A stretch of 64,000 nucleotides of DNA from Tolypothrix sp. FACHB-123 (GCF_014697075.1 NZ_JACJRE010000012.1:62001-126000), one strand, 5' to 3'; counted from the first letter of the stretch, positions 37,736 to 47,260 are shown. Numbers and translations: made by a program. The notes: generated from the letters alone by a model not told the origin.

Positions 37736-38343
37736 ACAAATTTAAACTCTCTGTTACTTTTTTGCTTTCACTTAACTTTTGCTTCCCAACAATTGCGCTG
37801 CAAGTTGAATACAACCGAATCTTCTTTTGTAAATTATTCGCTGAAGTCGGAGCAGTTTATTAACATCAAACCTGAGCCAAATGCATGGTCTTTCTTTTTT
37901 CTAGCTTGTAAAAATTATCTCTGCTTTTGTGCCTTTTTTTCATCAATTTCAATCACGTTATTTTAAATAAAACAGGATATTATTAATATTTATTTATAAT
38001 TTGCAACAATCTCGCACAATTACATTGTATATTCCGTGAATACCGAGTATCTATAGCGAAAAGCTTGGAGGATGTTTTCAAAATCCTGCTATTTATTGAT
38101 AGCAAAATGTTTTAGATTCCCTTCAATTCTCCTTTATTAAGCGGGACTTTGAGAAGTTTTGATTTTCCCCTTTAGGGACTTCCAAGTAAAAAAATATTCC
38201 ATTACTATTGTTGTACGGGCGGGTTTAACCGACAGATCTGTTAGGAGCGTGAATATCTCACAAAACCCGCCCCTACAGACGGTTAACAGTCAACTGTCAA
38301 CCGTCAACAACGTGAACGGAATAATTTATTTTTTTGAGTTCCT
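37736..38343. other. Spacer upstream of glgP with palindromic element, copy B
   Basis: About 600 bp. The 3' part contains the dispersed palindromic element (38212-38277) and a GTTAACAGTCAACTGTCAACCGTCAAC heptamer cluster (38283-38308, split here as GTTAACAGTCAACTGTC and AACCGTCAAC). The remainder, which must carry the glgP promoter, shows no clear motif. Confidence 0.5.
38212..38277. repeat. Dispersed palindromic element, copy B
   Basis: TGTACGGGCGGGTTTA at one end and AAAACCCGCCCCTACA at the other, in inverted orientation relative to the copies at 6229-6292 and 58568-58630. Heptamers of the GTCAACA type follow directly. Confidence 0.8.
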
Positions 38344-39006
38344 TTAGACATTAGTTTCTACAGAATTATTACCAATATAATTATTCAGATAACCCAACAT
38401 TAATATTTTCGTTTCTGTTAATAGTAATTGGCGCATTTGCGGATTTTGACTTGTAGCTAACCATAGCAAATCACCTACTGTTTTCACTACTAACAAAGCG
38501 ATCGCCTGACATCTAGCAATATCTAGCTTGGGGTTAAGTTTAGTAAAAAAGGTGGCGAGTTCATCGACAATTCGATACTCGTATTCATCCATTGCTGCAA
38601 TTGCTGTATATGTCATCAAATTTAGCATTTGCTCATAAACCGCCCGATATCCCGGATGGCTATTCATAAATCGATCAAAGGCATCAATTACCCGATCTAC
38701 ATACACTTCAACAGGTAAATTCTCGGCTTCTGGTGTATGTAATTGCGCAAACAACTGATACTCTTGCTGGAAATATCGAGTTGCTAAGGCTTTGAGAATT
38801 GCTTCTTTATCTGGAAAAAATTGATACAAAGAACCTACAGGAACTTGCGCACGAGTAGCGATCGCCCGTGTCGTTGTCTGTTCGTATCCCATCTCAATAA
38901 ATAACTCCTCCGCTGCATTCAAAATACTATCTACCCGTTCCTGACTTCGCATCTGCTGGGGTTGGCGACGCATTTTTGAGGCGTTGGGGGAATTTTTTGC
39001 TGTCAT
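38344..39006 (-). CDS. TetR/AcrR-family transcriptional regulator
   Basis: 220 residues. The N-terminal HTH (SILNAAEELFIEMGYEQTTT, then RAIATRAQVPVGSLYQFFPD) is canonical TetR. The C-terminal ligand domain is helical and unassigned. The frame is open from an ATG at 39042, but that codon lies inside the palindromic operator, so I chose the ATG at 39006. It is divergent from a Coq4-like gene, with two matching palindromes between them, so autoregulation and control of that neighbour are likely. Confidence 0.88.
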   Translation of the reverse strand: MTAKNSPNASKMRRQPQQMRSQERVDSILNAAEELFIEMGYEQTTTRAIATRAQVPVGSLYQFFPDKEAILKALATRYFQQEYQLFAQLHTPEAENLPVEVYVDRVIDAFDRFMNSHPGYRAVYEQMLNLMTYTAIAAMDEYEYRIVDELATFFTKLNPKLDIARCQAIALLVVKTVGDLLWLATSQNPQMRQLLLTETKILMLGYLNNYIGNNSVETNV

Positions 39007-39027
39007 CAATCTCACTCTTGACAAAAC

Positions 39028-39068
39028 ATGAACATTGTTCATATCTTATAAACATGAACGTTGTTCAT
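39028..39068. promoter_or_regulatory. Two TetR-type operators in a divergent promoter
   Basis: ATGAACATTGTTCAT (39028-39042) and ATGAACGTTGTTCAT (39054-39068) are near-perfect 15-bp palindromes differing by one central base, spaced 26 bp centre to centre (about two and a half helical turns). They lie between the TetR gene and the Coq4-like gene, as expected for a repressor of both. Confidence 0.85.
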
Positions 39069-39106
39069 ATTATATCGAAATTATTCCCTCTTCAGGAGTT
39101 TTTGTC

Positions 39107-39832
39107 ATGCAAACCCTCCATCCGGCAACTATTCAGCCGCTAAAATTGGATTCAGAATTGCAACGTCAGCTAAATTTTCAGTTTTTGACAGCAATCAAAG
39201 GCTTTTTTACATTACTGACAACAGAAGGAAATCTAGATGCAGTTGATGAACTGAGTAGCATTTTAGTTCATAGCCGTGCTTATGAACTAGCGGCGGAAAG
39301 TATGAAAATCGATCCGAATGTAGCTAATTTAATCACAGAGCGTTATAGTCCTCCAGCCCATAATTTAGAACAATTACTAACACTTCCATCTGACTCTTTA
39401 GGTTATGTCTATGCTTCTCGACTCAAAGAATTGGGTTTACAACGTATTGATTTAGAAATTGACATCAATTCAGATACAGCTTATATCGAATATCGTTGGC
39501 AACAAACCCATGATATTTGGCATATTATTACAGGATTTGGCGTTAGCAATATTGAAGAAATTGGACTTCAGGCTTTTTATTTGGCACAGTTTCGTCTCCC
39601 GCTAGCAGGTATGTTGATTGCTAATGCTTTAATCTCTATGACTTTGCTGACTCCTGAAGATTTACCCCAACTTCTCCATACAATTTCTCAAGGCTGGATG
39701 ATGGGATTAAAAGCAAAGCTTTTATTTGCACAAAGGTGGGAAGACGCATGGGAAAAACCTTTATCTCAATGGCAAGCTGAATTAAATATTCAACCGTTTA
39801 ACGCGACTGTTGAAAGCATATTTTGTGTCTAA
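39107..39832 (+). CDS. Coq4-family protein under TetR control
   Basis: 241 residues; the ATG follows CAGGAG. The metal-binding motif HDxxHx11E of Coq4 is intact (H135, D136, H139, E151 in HDIWHIITGFGVSNIEE). Eukaryotic Coq4 organises coenzyme Q synthesis and was recently assigned a C1-decarboxylation/hydroxylation role. Cyanobacteria make plastoquinone rather than ubiquinone, and these bacterial relatives, often next to TetR genes, are uncharacterised. The divergent TetR gene and twin operators suggest induction by a small hydrophobic ligand. Confidence 0.82.
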   Translation: MQTLHPATIQPLKLDSELQRQLNFQFLTAIKGFFTLLTTEGNLDAVDELSSILVHSRAYELAAESMKIDPNVANLITERYSPPAHNLEQLLTLPSDSLGYVYASRLKELGLQRIDLEIDINSDTAYIEYRWQQTHDIWHIITGFGVSNIEEIGLQAFYLAQFRLPLAGMLIANALISMTLLTPEDLPQLLHTISQGWMMGLKAKLLFAQRWEDAWEKPLSQWQAELNIQPFNATVESIFCV

Positions 39833-39836
39833 TTAT

Positions 39837-40049
39837 ATGTTGACAAAACCTTGCTATTTTTGGTTTCGTCTCCTTCGTCAAACTTACCCCTGCTTATCTC
39901 TCCTGATACAGGTTAGACGAGTTTTACTTGCTGATGGTGTTGAGCAAATACGCGAAAAAGTGCGCTTCTGGATACTATTTTATAAGTTGGACTTTGCCAA
40001 TTTGTTAGCGATCGCTATTGATTTCATACAACCAGAATTTTGGATTTGA
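39837..40049 (+). CDS. Short basic hydrophobic ORF, doubtful
   Basis: 70 codons starting 4 bp after the Coq4-like stop. The translation has an aromatic start (LTKPCYFWFRLLRQTY) and the segment GVEQIREKVRFWILFYKLDF. No ribosome site is visible and the family is unknown. It could be a translationally coupled small gene or the relic of a longer one. Confidence 0.3.
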   Translation: MLTKPCYFWFRLLRQTYPCLSLLIQVRRVLLADGVEQIREKVRFWILFYKLDFANLLAIAIDFIQPEFWI

Positions 40050-40277
40050 TTTTTAACCAGAGGCATAATATTTTATGCCTCTATGCTTGTACTTAATTTA
40101 CCTAAAATACGCTGCATATGGAATGCGATCGCCTATCTAATACTGTTGTCAAAGTACAAGGCACTTTCTATCTTCTAATATCGTCAATATATCTAAATCG
40201 GCTTCAAGCATCAAACTAAATCAATTCTAACTTTTCAGTTTGCTTAACTTAGCATTATAGATATAGATAGACCGATT

Positions 40278-40856
40278 ATGGAACTCAAAAATATTTTACT
40301 AGGAGCCGCCTTAATAGGGGTAAATTTTGCTGCTCATCCCGTTTTAGCACAGGCTGAAGTTTGCCCCCAAAAAGAAATTGTATCTCCAACAACTCAAAGT
40401 AGAGTAATTCGTCAACAGCGATTGGGTTATCAATTTAATATTCCCACAAACTACAGAACTATGGCAGTTCGTGAAAATGGAATTCTCGTATTTGACCCTA
40501 ATAGTTTTACCCTGGCACAATGTTTACTAAAAAACAAAGTACCAAGAGAATATCCGAAACATATTTCAATTTACACGACTTCAATTAATGCAAACAATCG
40601 CAGTGTAACTGATATTATTCAGCAAAACGATCCCACAGCGGAAAAATTTACTAATACGAAAGTCGCTAATCAAGCTGCTATTAGTTATATTTCTAATACT
40701 TTAGGGGTTGAAAAAAGGGTTGCTTTCTTGAGCCGTGATCGCAAATATCTGATTACCATTTCGGCTCCCTTTAATTTTAATCAAGGACGACCAACAACCA
40801 TGTTTAATCAAGGAGTATTCGATCGGGTTATCTCTAGTTTTGCTTTTATACCATAA
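40278..40856 (+). CDS. Exported protein, unknown function
   Basis: 192 residues with a signal peptide (ILLGAALIGVNFAAHPVLAQ) and a soluble domain with two Cys (near 29 and 82) that could form a disulfide. The central block RLGYQFNIPTNYRTMAVREN and the end VFDRVISSFAFIP resemble secreted cyanobacterial proteins of about this size (PsbP/Mog1-like fold is possible but unproven). It stands alone between spacers. Confidence 0.6.
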   Translation: MELKNILLGAALIGVNFAAHPVLAQAEVCPQKEIVSPTTQSRVIRQQRLGYQFNIPTNYRTMAVRENGILVFDPNSFTLAQCLLKNKVPREYPKHISIYTTSINANNRSVTDIIQQNDPTAEKFTNTKVANQAAISYISNTLGVEKRVAFLSRDRKYLITISAPFNFNQGRPTTMFNQGVFDRVISSFAFIP

Positions 40857-41076
40857 AAACAAAAAACTACCAATGACAGATGACAACATTAAATAGTGAA
40901 CTAAATCTGCACTTTCACAGATATTGCTAGTTAAAATAAAAGCGCCAGTGAATACGGTGTAAAGCTGGCGCTGGTGTTATCGGTATTTGTGGAAGCATAA
41001 TCTTACGAAAACTGTGGATGATGCGCTAGTGTGTATACCCCCTTATGGGTTTTACCCCTAATGAGTCTTTATACTA

Positions 41077-41192
41077 TAGCAATCCTATTTCAGTTGCGAA
41101 AAATATCGGTTTTGGCTGTTGACTGTTAACGGTTAACAGTCAACATCCTTGCTTTTAATATTTCACAAATCATTTAGGATTGCGCTAGTGCT
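41077..41192. repeat. Nested inverted-repeat element
   Basis: The outer arms TATAGCAATCCTATTT (about 41077) and AAATCATTTAGGATTGCGCTA (about 41170-41192, in two parts AAATCATTTAGGATTG and CGCTA) are inverted. Inside is a perfect 14-bp palindrome, TGTTGACTGTTAAC-G-GTTAACAGTCAACA (41117-41145; arms given separately). The right arm shares AATATTTCACAAAT with the sequence near 6180 (on the opposite strand). Confidence 0.65.
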
Positions 41193-41200
41193 TCATTCTC

Positions 41201-41680
41201 TTAATTACTTACAAGCATTAATTGCGTTAAATCAATAAAAGATTCACTGGTGCGGAAGTTAGGAACAGGTTTAGCTTCAAAGTGGACTACGCCAATAGCT
41301 TCAACAATTTGATTATTGTATTTTTCTACTTCATCTGGCGATCGCAGCGATTGTTTATTCCAAGAAGGAAAAATGCTAACTTTAGTGTCATCTTCAAGGA
41401 CTATTTGCGACTTTGTATAAAGTCCCGAAAAGCCTACAATTCCTGTATTTTGTGGATTGGGTTTCCAGGATTGGGATGTGTAAAGTCCAATAAGTTTCAC
41501 CCGTTGTCCATTGAGACGAATTAAATCAGCACGTTTTTGTACTACTTCCAATGTTTGATTTTGAGTTTCTTGATTATTTAACTGAGGTACATTGCTATTG
41601 CTGGGTTTCACCCCGACAAATACAGCCAATATGATTGCTAGAGTAAAACTTAAAGCAACAGCAACAGAGGGTAATTTCAT
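41201..41680 (-). CDS. Membrane-anchored OB-fold-like protein, unknown function
   Basis: 159 residues: an N-terminal hydrophobic anchor or signal (VAVALSFTLAIILAVFVGV), a polar linker, and a beta-rich domain. Its first half, LIRLNGQRVKLIGLYTSQSW, and second half, EKYNNQIVEAIGVVHFEAKP, suggest an OB-like or small-barrel fold. No family recognised. Followed by the nested repeat element. Confidence 0.5.
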   Translation of the reverse strand: MKLPSVAVALSFTLAIILAVFVGVKPSNSNVPQLNNQETQNQTLEVVQKRADLIRLNGQRVKLIGLYTSQSWKPNPQNTGIVGFSGLYTKSQIVLEDDTKVSIFPSWNKQSLRSPDEVEKYNNQIVEAIGVVHFEAKPVPNFRTSESFIDLTQLMLVSN

Positions 41681-41764
41681 TTGTGGTTGTGAATGGGTGA
41701 TTTATTTCTGTGCTAGATGCTATATAGTATATCCAGCCGTCCTCAAAACCTCAAATTTATCCAT

Positions 41765-42538
41765 CTAAGCTGTTTTGAAAAAGCGGATAATTTCGCGCAC
41801 ATGATCTAAAAATTGCCCATCAGTAGAAAGCTGCGCGATCGCATTTCTCGCTTCCCTGGATAAACGTTCATGTTCGGTTTGATTTGTCGCTCGTAATTCT
41901 TCTAAATTGGCGATGATTCTTGCTAAATCGCGGCGAGTTTCTTCGCTAAACCGTTGTTGAGTTGCAGGAATTGAGTAAGATTGTTCGGGATCGAGTTGTT
42001 CTTCTAAATGCTGCACTTTTTGTTCTAATACAGAAAAGCGATCACGTAGTTCCATGATATCTTCACGAGGGTATTGCCATTCTTGGCGAATCATCGCTAA
42101 TCTTGCATATAAATATTCGTAAGCACGAATGGCTGGACGCAGGATAGTTAATAACAAAGCTGCACCAGAGCTAATATAGCCTACAGCACTAATACCAGTC
42201 GCCGCGAGTATATAAAGACCAATAGCAGAAAATAAATGCAAGGCTAAAGCCATCCAGAGCGATCGCTTTGCTAACAGTTTGACATAATCTATTTGTTTCT
42301 CTTCAACGGGTATGCCTTTTTCTCTTGACTGCGCTGCTTCAGCTAATACTTCTTTCGCCTGAAAATGCACATTCCAAGGTACGGTAACAATTACCAACAG
42401 CCACCAAAAACTTGCACCACCAATTATCCAGTCAAGAAAGCTACCGGCGGGTATATGCAACCATTGCAACAAACCAAAAGACACCAGTACCACAACTACA
42501 ATTCCGACAATGGAACTGATGAAAAAGTTAATATACAT
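41765..42538 (-). CDS. Membrane protein with C-terminal coiled coil, unknown function
   Basis: 257 residues with four predicted membrane segments: two near the N-terminus (IVGIVVVVLVSFGLLQWL, ASFWWLLVIVTVPW) and two around 95-135. Then a cytosolic coiled coil follows (FSVLEQKVQHLEEQL and LARIIANLEELRATNQTEHE). No enzymatic motif. It lies 96 bp downstream of the lipoprotein gene at 42635-43117 on the same strand and is possibly co-transcribed. Confidence 0.55.
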   Translation of the reverse strand: MYINFFISSIVGIVVVVLVSFGLLQWLHIPAGSFLDWIIGGASFWWLLVIVTVPWNVHFQAKEVLAEAAQSREKGIPVEEKQIDYVKLLAKRSLWMALALHLFSAIGLYILAATGISAVGYISSGAALLLTILRPAIRAYEYLYARLAMIRQEWQYPREDIMELRDRFSVLEQKVQHLEEQLDPEQSYSIPATQQRFSEETRRDLARIIANLEELRATNQTEHERLSREARNAIAQLSTDGQFLDHVREIIRFFKTA

Positions 42539-42634
42539 CTTCCCTCGCCCTCAATCAAACTATTACTTTGATGATGGCGATGCCTGGGCAATTATACGGG
42601 TATTATGTGATAGTTTGCTTAGTTGCACAGCCAA

Positions 42635-43117
42635 TTACAGGATTAGATAGCTATGCCAAATTGGTTCAGTATTTTTCCCCACCCTCTCTGGTAGCAGCAA
42701 TCGCCAGGTTTTACCTTCTTGCTGAATTTGCAAATAAACTTCAAAGGGTTGTTGCAGTTGCGTCAAGCGTCTTTTGGGTAACTCGATTGTTAAGTCATAT
42801 TTTCCCCGTACCCGAAACGCAGGTAAATTCTCGATAGTCAGGGGTTTTTGCTCAGTAATTGCGAGTTTTTGGATTTTCAAGCCTTGTAATTTGAGATCTA
42901 GCTTTTGGCTAAGTTGCTGTTGAGTTTGTTCTAGTTGCACAGCGATCGCTTTTTGCACTAGCTGATTAGTGGGTAGCAGCCCAATAGTACCACAAGCGCT
43001 CAAGAGTATTAATAAGCCAGCCGTCAGCACCAATACAGCTGGGCGAAGATAACTATCTAGGTGGAAAAACGGAAACAGATTCTCAAATAACCTTTCTTTT
43101 TCTCTGCCCTCTAGCAT
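42635..43117 (-). CDS. Predicted lipoprotein, unknown function
   Basis: 160 residues. A hydrophobic stretch ends in LILLSACG, a plausible lipobox, but about 40 residues precede it, which is long for a lipoprotein signal. The true start may be internal, although no later Met fits. The mature part has a heptad-like helix (QLEQTQQQLSQKLDLKLQGL) and a beta-rich end. No family recognised. Confidence 0.5.
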   Translation of the reverse strand: MLEGREKERLFENLFPFFHLDSYLRPAVLVLTAGLLILLSACGTIGLLPTNQLVQKAIAVQLEQTQQQLSQKLDLKLQGLKIQKLAITEQKPLTIENLPAFRVRGKYDLTIELPKRRLTQLQQPFEVYLQIQQEGKTWRLLLPERVGKNTEPIWHSYLIL

Positions 43118-43221
43118 CTTATCTCTTACACAATAATCTCCAGCGCTAGTATAGCGTTTACTTCTCTCATAAAATAGTATCTGCTGTAGTCAGGACTATA
43201 GTCCTAACTACAGTAACTAGA

Positions 43222-44919
43222 TTAGAAGTTATAACCAACCCCTAAGATTAAACCAACGCTGGTTTCATCAAAAAAGGCTGCATTTACAGAACCTGTGAGT
43301 GTAAAGCGATTTGCTATAGGAATATCTACACCACCAGTAGCCATAAAAGCAACTTCCGTGTCACCAGAAGTATCAATAGCGACACCAGCACCGATAAAAG
43401 GCGCGATCGGGAAGCGGCTTTGTCCTGTGACGGTATCTGCTTGACGGGCAAAATCTAAAGTTACGGGAACCAGAACTAATGTGTTATCCCCAAAAACTGC
43501 TGATGGGCGCACGGAGATATTACGTGTCAAACCTATTTTACTGATGACCGAGAAGTTACCTACACTTAAAGAATTATTACCAGTTAAGCCAATGTTACCG
43601 CCAACACCGATATAGCTAGGGCCGCCAAGAGTGGTTCTACCTGGTGAAACTCCGCCAGTAGTTCCTCCTTGAGTTGGAGTCCCTGGAGTCCCTGTACCTG
43701 GTTGCTCGCTGGTAAGGTTAGGCGGAATTAGAACTTGGTTAATCGCATGGATGACGCCATTGCTAGCTTGGACATTCGCTTGAATAACTTGGGCATCGTT
43801 GACGACAATTTGATTATTAGCTGTATCTACCTTAACGTTGACAGGTTGAGCCTCAAGAGTCGTAACTTGCCCAGTTGACAGTTGGCTAGAAGTTAATTGA
43901 CCAGAAACTACATGGTATCGCAACAGCTTAATCAATGTTTCGCGATTTTCCGGTAGCTGTAATTGCTGTAGAGTCCCTGCTGGTAAAGCCGCAAATGCTT
44001 GATCTGTAGGAGCAAAGACAGTATAAGGGCCTGGTTGTTGCAGGATATCTGTTAACCCAGCGGTTTTTAGTAAAGAAGTTAAAGTTGTAAATGAAGCGCT
44101 AGATGCAGCCAAGGAAACGATATCTGTACTGCCTGGTTGAGTTGGGGTAGTAGCACCACCTGCAACAATATAACTAGCAGCTGGAAGATTGCTGGCTATT
44201 GGTTGTAACTGTCCCTGTCTGACTAAAGCTTGATACAAAAGTGCGGCAGCTTCGGCGCGTGTTAAAGTCCTTTGGGGATCGAGTTGTCTAATTTCTGGAT
44301 AGTTAACAACAATATTGCTTTGTGTAGCTGCTGCAACAGCATTCACCGCATAATTTGGGACAGATGAGGCATCTGTGTAGTAACTGTTCAACACAGTAGC
44401 TGCATCGCTGCTACTAGCTAAAGTTAAACCACTGCTTAAAGCAACGATCGCTTGTACTTTAGGAATTTGTTCGTTGGGTAAAAATCTGTTTCCTGGATAG
44501 CCGGACATAAATCCAGTTTCGTAGGCTTCCCGAATTGCATCCGCCGCCCAGTAGTTAGCGGGAACATCCGAAAATCCGCCAGTAGTTAATTGTCTGACTG
44601 GGTTTTGGTTGAAAGCCTTTTGGATCATTGCGGCGAATTGCGCGCGAGTCACAGCTTGATCGGGCTTAAAAGTCCCATCAGGAAACCCTGCAATGATGTT
44701 TCTTTGCGCTAAGGCGGTAATAAATGGACTTGCCCAGTAATTAGAAGCAACATCAGATAAGTTAGTTGTTGTAGCCCCTGGTGTGGTTGTATCTTGCGAC
44801 AGCAAAGTACTTTGAGCCGAACCAGGGCGAGAAATTACAATAGGACTTAAAGTAGCAATTACTACTCCTAAAGCTAGGAAACTGCTTTTAAAGAATGAGC
44901 CGCGTAACCAACTAAACAT
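43222..44919 (-). CDS. SLH-fasciclin-outer membrane barrel fusion protein
   Basis: 565 residues; the ATG at 44919 follows TTGGAGGAAA. It has a signal peptide, three S-layer-homology repeats (~55-220; e.g. FSDVPANYWAADAIREAYE), a fasciclin domain (~255-390; YTVFAPTDQAFAALPAGTL, LLRYHVVSGQL, NGVIHAINQVLIPP), a Gly/Thr/Pro linker (~395-425), and a C-terminal beta-barrel-like domain ending GLILGVGYNF, the aromatic C-terminus of outer-membrane proteins. SLH binds peptidoglycan, fasciclin mediates adhesion and the barrel would sit in the outer membrane. This makes it a candidate tether of outer membrane to cell wall. Confidence 0.85.
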   Translation of the reverse strand: MFSWLRGSFFKSSFLALGVVIATLSPIVISRPGSAQSTLLSQDTTTPGATTTNLSDVASNYWASPFITALAQRNIIAGFPDGTFKPDQAVTRAQFAAMIQKAFNQNPVRQLTTGGFSDVPANYWAADAIREAYETGFMSGYPGNRFLPNEQIPKVQAIVALSSGLTLASSSDAATVLNSYYTDASSVPNYAVNAVAAATQSNIVVNYPEIRQLDPQRTLTRAEAAALLYQALVRQGQLQPIASNLPAASYIVAGGATTPTQPGSTDIVSLAASSASFTTLTSLLKTAGLTDILQQPGPYTVFAPTDQAFAALPAGTLQQLQLPENRETLIKLLRYHVVSGQLTSSQLSTGQVTTLEAQPVNVKVDTANNQIVVNDAQVIQANVQASNGVIHAINQVLIPPNLTSEQPGTGTPGTPTQGGTTGGVSPGRTTLGGPSYIGVGGNIGLTGNNSLSVGNFSVISKIGLTRNISVRPSAVFGDNTLVLVPVTLDFARQADTVTGQSRFPIAPFIGAGVAIDTSGDTEVAFMATGGVDIPIANRFTLTGSVNAAFFDETSVGLILGVGYNF

Positions 44920-46207
44920 GAATATTTCCTCCAACAGTCAATAGAGTTGATTCTCAATTTTTAAATTCAATATGGGAAAGTGCTGATGATAAGGTGCGCA
45001 TCTGGGCTAAAATTACGAACACGAAATGTTAAATTTTTTAGTCTAAAAATTTACCAATATATCCACCTTCCTTGTCTTTCATAACTTCCGTGCAAATGTT
45101 TAATTTTCAGAGCAACTCTAAGTGATGAGAGTTGAGCTTTTTCGTCACTACAGATCAAACCTAGCTGAAAAAGCTACTAAAGGTGTCTGAGATTTGCCGA
45201 CAACTAAGAGCATCTTAGTATAAGTTCACGACATTATCAGTTTGAGTAATGCGAACTGTGAAAAAGGGTATTTCTTAGTCGTCTTATCTTTAAGAACTAG
45301 TCTAATTACATCAATTTTGAGTTGCATGAGCCTGTTATTAAGATACAAGAAAGTCGCGGATTGCCATCTTTAATATTTTTAATCCGTTACATAAATCTAA
45401 CAACTAGCTAAAGGCTAAATATTTAGAGATTTTTTTCCTTCTTTAGATAGTTGACAACAGCAGTAATTATTTGAGTAAGACAGCGCCAGGACAAGCTTAG
45501 ACTAGAAAAGCGCGATCGCACTTCCTTGCTTTCAGCATAGTTAATCTCTCTCACTGCGGTACAAAATTCTCTCAATCTTCATTGCGCATCGAAAATACCA
45601 ATTTTTCAGATGGCGAGCTTTGCTAGTTGGTATCTTTTTTTGTGGAACTGCTGTACTAGCCTGTTTATCTATATCTCGTTAACCCAAGGAGGGAAGATAC
45701 TTTTTGACTTCAAATCCGCTTTTGATTATTCTTTTTACAAATAATTTATGATTAACGACTTAATCCTCATGTAATAGCAGATATACAAATCAGGCATCTA
45801 ACCAGGGATTGGTAAATCCTTTCCCCACCATCTTCATAAAGGATGTAAACATACAGCAAAATACATCACCTGAAGTTATTTTTCGCTCACTAATCAACGC
45901 TCTCAATTGTAAAAAAATAATGTGATATATATTAGTAACTGGATATTTTATCGAGATAATACTGATAAAGCCGTATTATATTTGCCAAGTAGTTAATTTG
46001 ATGAATACCGAATAGTATCATGTTAGCTATCATACTCAAACGAACTTTTACCTATCGCCAAATCATGCTTTAATTTCCGAGAAGTTTATGAAGCTAAAAT
46101 AAATTTTTGCCAATTCATCAATAAATCCTTGCATAAATCTAGATAAATAGACTAAAACTGCATATCTTATCCTTATATAGCTGATATATCAGCTAGCGCA
46201 AAACAGT
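44920..46207. other. Long gene-free spacer (about 1.3 kb)
   Basis: AT-rich, with stops in all frames at short spacing. A short open stretch near 45550-45680 reads a plausible membrane segment (RALLVGIFFCGTAVLACLSI) but has no start codon. No repeats or strong terminators recognised. It is long for a promoter region and may hold undetected RNA or decayed genes. Confidence 0.4.
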
Positions 46208-47098
46208 ATGGGTATCCTTCTGCAAAAGATACAAAATCGATTAATTAGAAATATTTACAATTTGCCATTTTTACAACATCAAGCTGAACTTGAATATCAG
46301 GAAGCGGTTACGAAACATCTGGCAAATTTACCTATAATCCCTGCTGATGATATGAGTCTGATCAAAACTATCAACAATGAAGGACTAGTAATTACTTCAT
46401 TAGCAGCTTTAGGAATTGCATCCAGTGGAAGTATGTTTCAGGCAGCAAAAAGCTTGATGCATCAAATACCCAGCAGTAATACAGATAATAACAATGAATT
46501 TGTTGTTCATGCTAGCCCTGAGCAAATTATGGCATACCCAGAGATTTTTTTATGGGGAGTAGAACAACGATTAATTAATATAGTGGAAACTTATATAGGC
46601 TTACCTGTAGCCTATCATGGGGTTTACCTGCGTAGAGATATAGCTAATCAAGTCGAGCAAAAATCTCGACTATGGCATATAGATAAAGAAGATAGAAAAG
46701 TCTTAAAAATTATTGTTTATTTGCAGGATATGTATGAAGATAGCGGGCCATTTCAATATATTCCCATATCCTTAACTTCATCATTAATTCAATCACTGAA
46801 ATATCATCATGGTTACATCCAAGATACAACCATGCAAAAAGTGATATCACCTACTGAATATAAATCTTGTTTGGGTGCGGCTGGTACAGTAATCATTGCT
46901 GCTACTGGTAGTATCTTCCATCGCGGAAAAGTCCCTGTAGCAACCGATCGATTAGCTTTATTTTTTGATTACACTTCCAGAATGCAAACACAGTCATTTT
47001 ATGGGAATTTATCGTTAGCAAATGAAGATTTACTCAACTTGTCTGCATCTCTTTCCCAACAACAACGAGATTGCATATTTCTCCAGCAAAAACCTTGA
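46208..47098 (+). CDS. Putative Fe(II)/2-oxoglutarate dioxygenase (PhyH-like)
   Basis: 296 residues. The metal facial triad of the phytanoyl-CoA hydroxylase superfamily is recognisable: H157 and D159 in LWHIDKED and distal H238 in SIFHRGKVP, with R248 as the possible 2-oxoglutarate anchor. VYLQDMYEDSGPFQYIP is the usual strand-loop after the HxD motif. No biosynthetic neighbours are present, so the substrate is unknown. The N-terminal 60 residues are helical and unassigned. Confidence 0.65.
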   Translation: MGILLQKIQNRLIRNIYNLPFLQHQAELEYQEAVTKHLANLPIIPADDMSLIKTINNEGLVITSLAALGIASSGSMFQAAKSLMHQIPSSNTDNNNEFVVHASPEQIMAYPEIFLWGVEQRLINIVETYIGLPVAYHGVYLRRDIANQVEQKSRLWHIDKEDRKVLKIIVYLQDMYEDSGPFQYIPISLTSSLIQSLKYHHGYIQDTTMQKVISPTEYKSCLGAAGTVIIAATGSIFHRGKVPVATDRLALFFDYTSRMQTQSFYGNLSLANEDLLNLSASLSQQQRDCIFLQQKP

Positions 47099-47152
47099 AA
47101 TGGCTATGAGATGAAAAAGCGATCGCACTCCTCAAATCCTCAACCATAGCTG

Positions 47153-47260
47153 CTACTTCTTCCAGGGTAGCTTTGTCCCCATCTCCGTCCATGCAGAGAA
47201 CACCAGATAGACGATCAACAAACCAGCACTGACTATAAAAATCACAACATCGTTATTCAT
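47153..47260 (-). CDS. Candidate 35-residue single-span membrane protein
   Basis: A 36-codon frame from an ATG at 47260 to a TAG. The peptide starts MNNDVV, has a hydrophobic span (IFIVSAGLLIVYLVFSA) and ends in a basic tail (TKLPWKK). Topology and size resemble thylakoid microproteins, but no family is recognised. The upstream site is weak (ACAGGT). It lies 75 bp downstream of the M14 gene on the same strand. Confidence 0.4.
   Translation of the reverse strand: MNNDVVIFIVSAGLLIVYLVFSAWTEMGTKLPWKK

Noticed and set aside
45540-45690. Hydrophobic open stretch (RALLVGIFFCGTAVLACLSI) in the 1.3-kb spacer
   Set aside because: No ATG, GTG or TTG start fits in frame after the upstream stop, and no ribosome site is visible.
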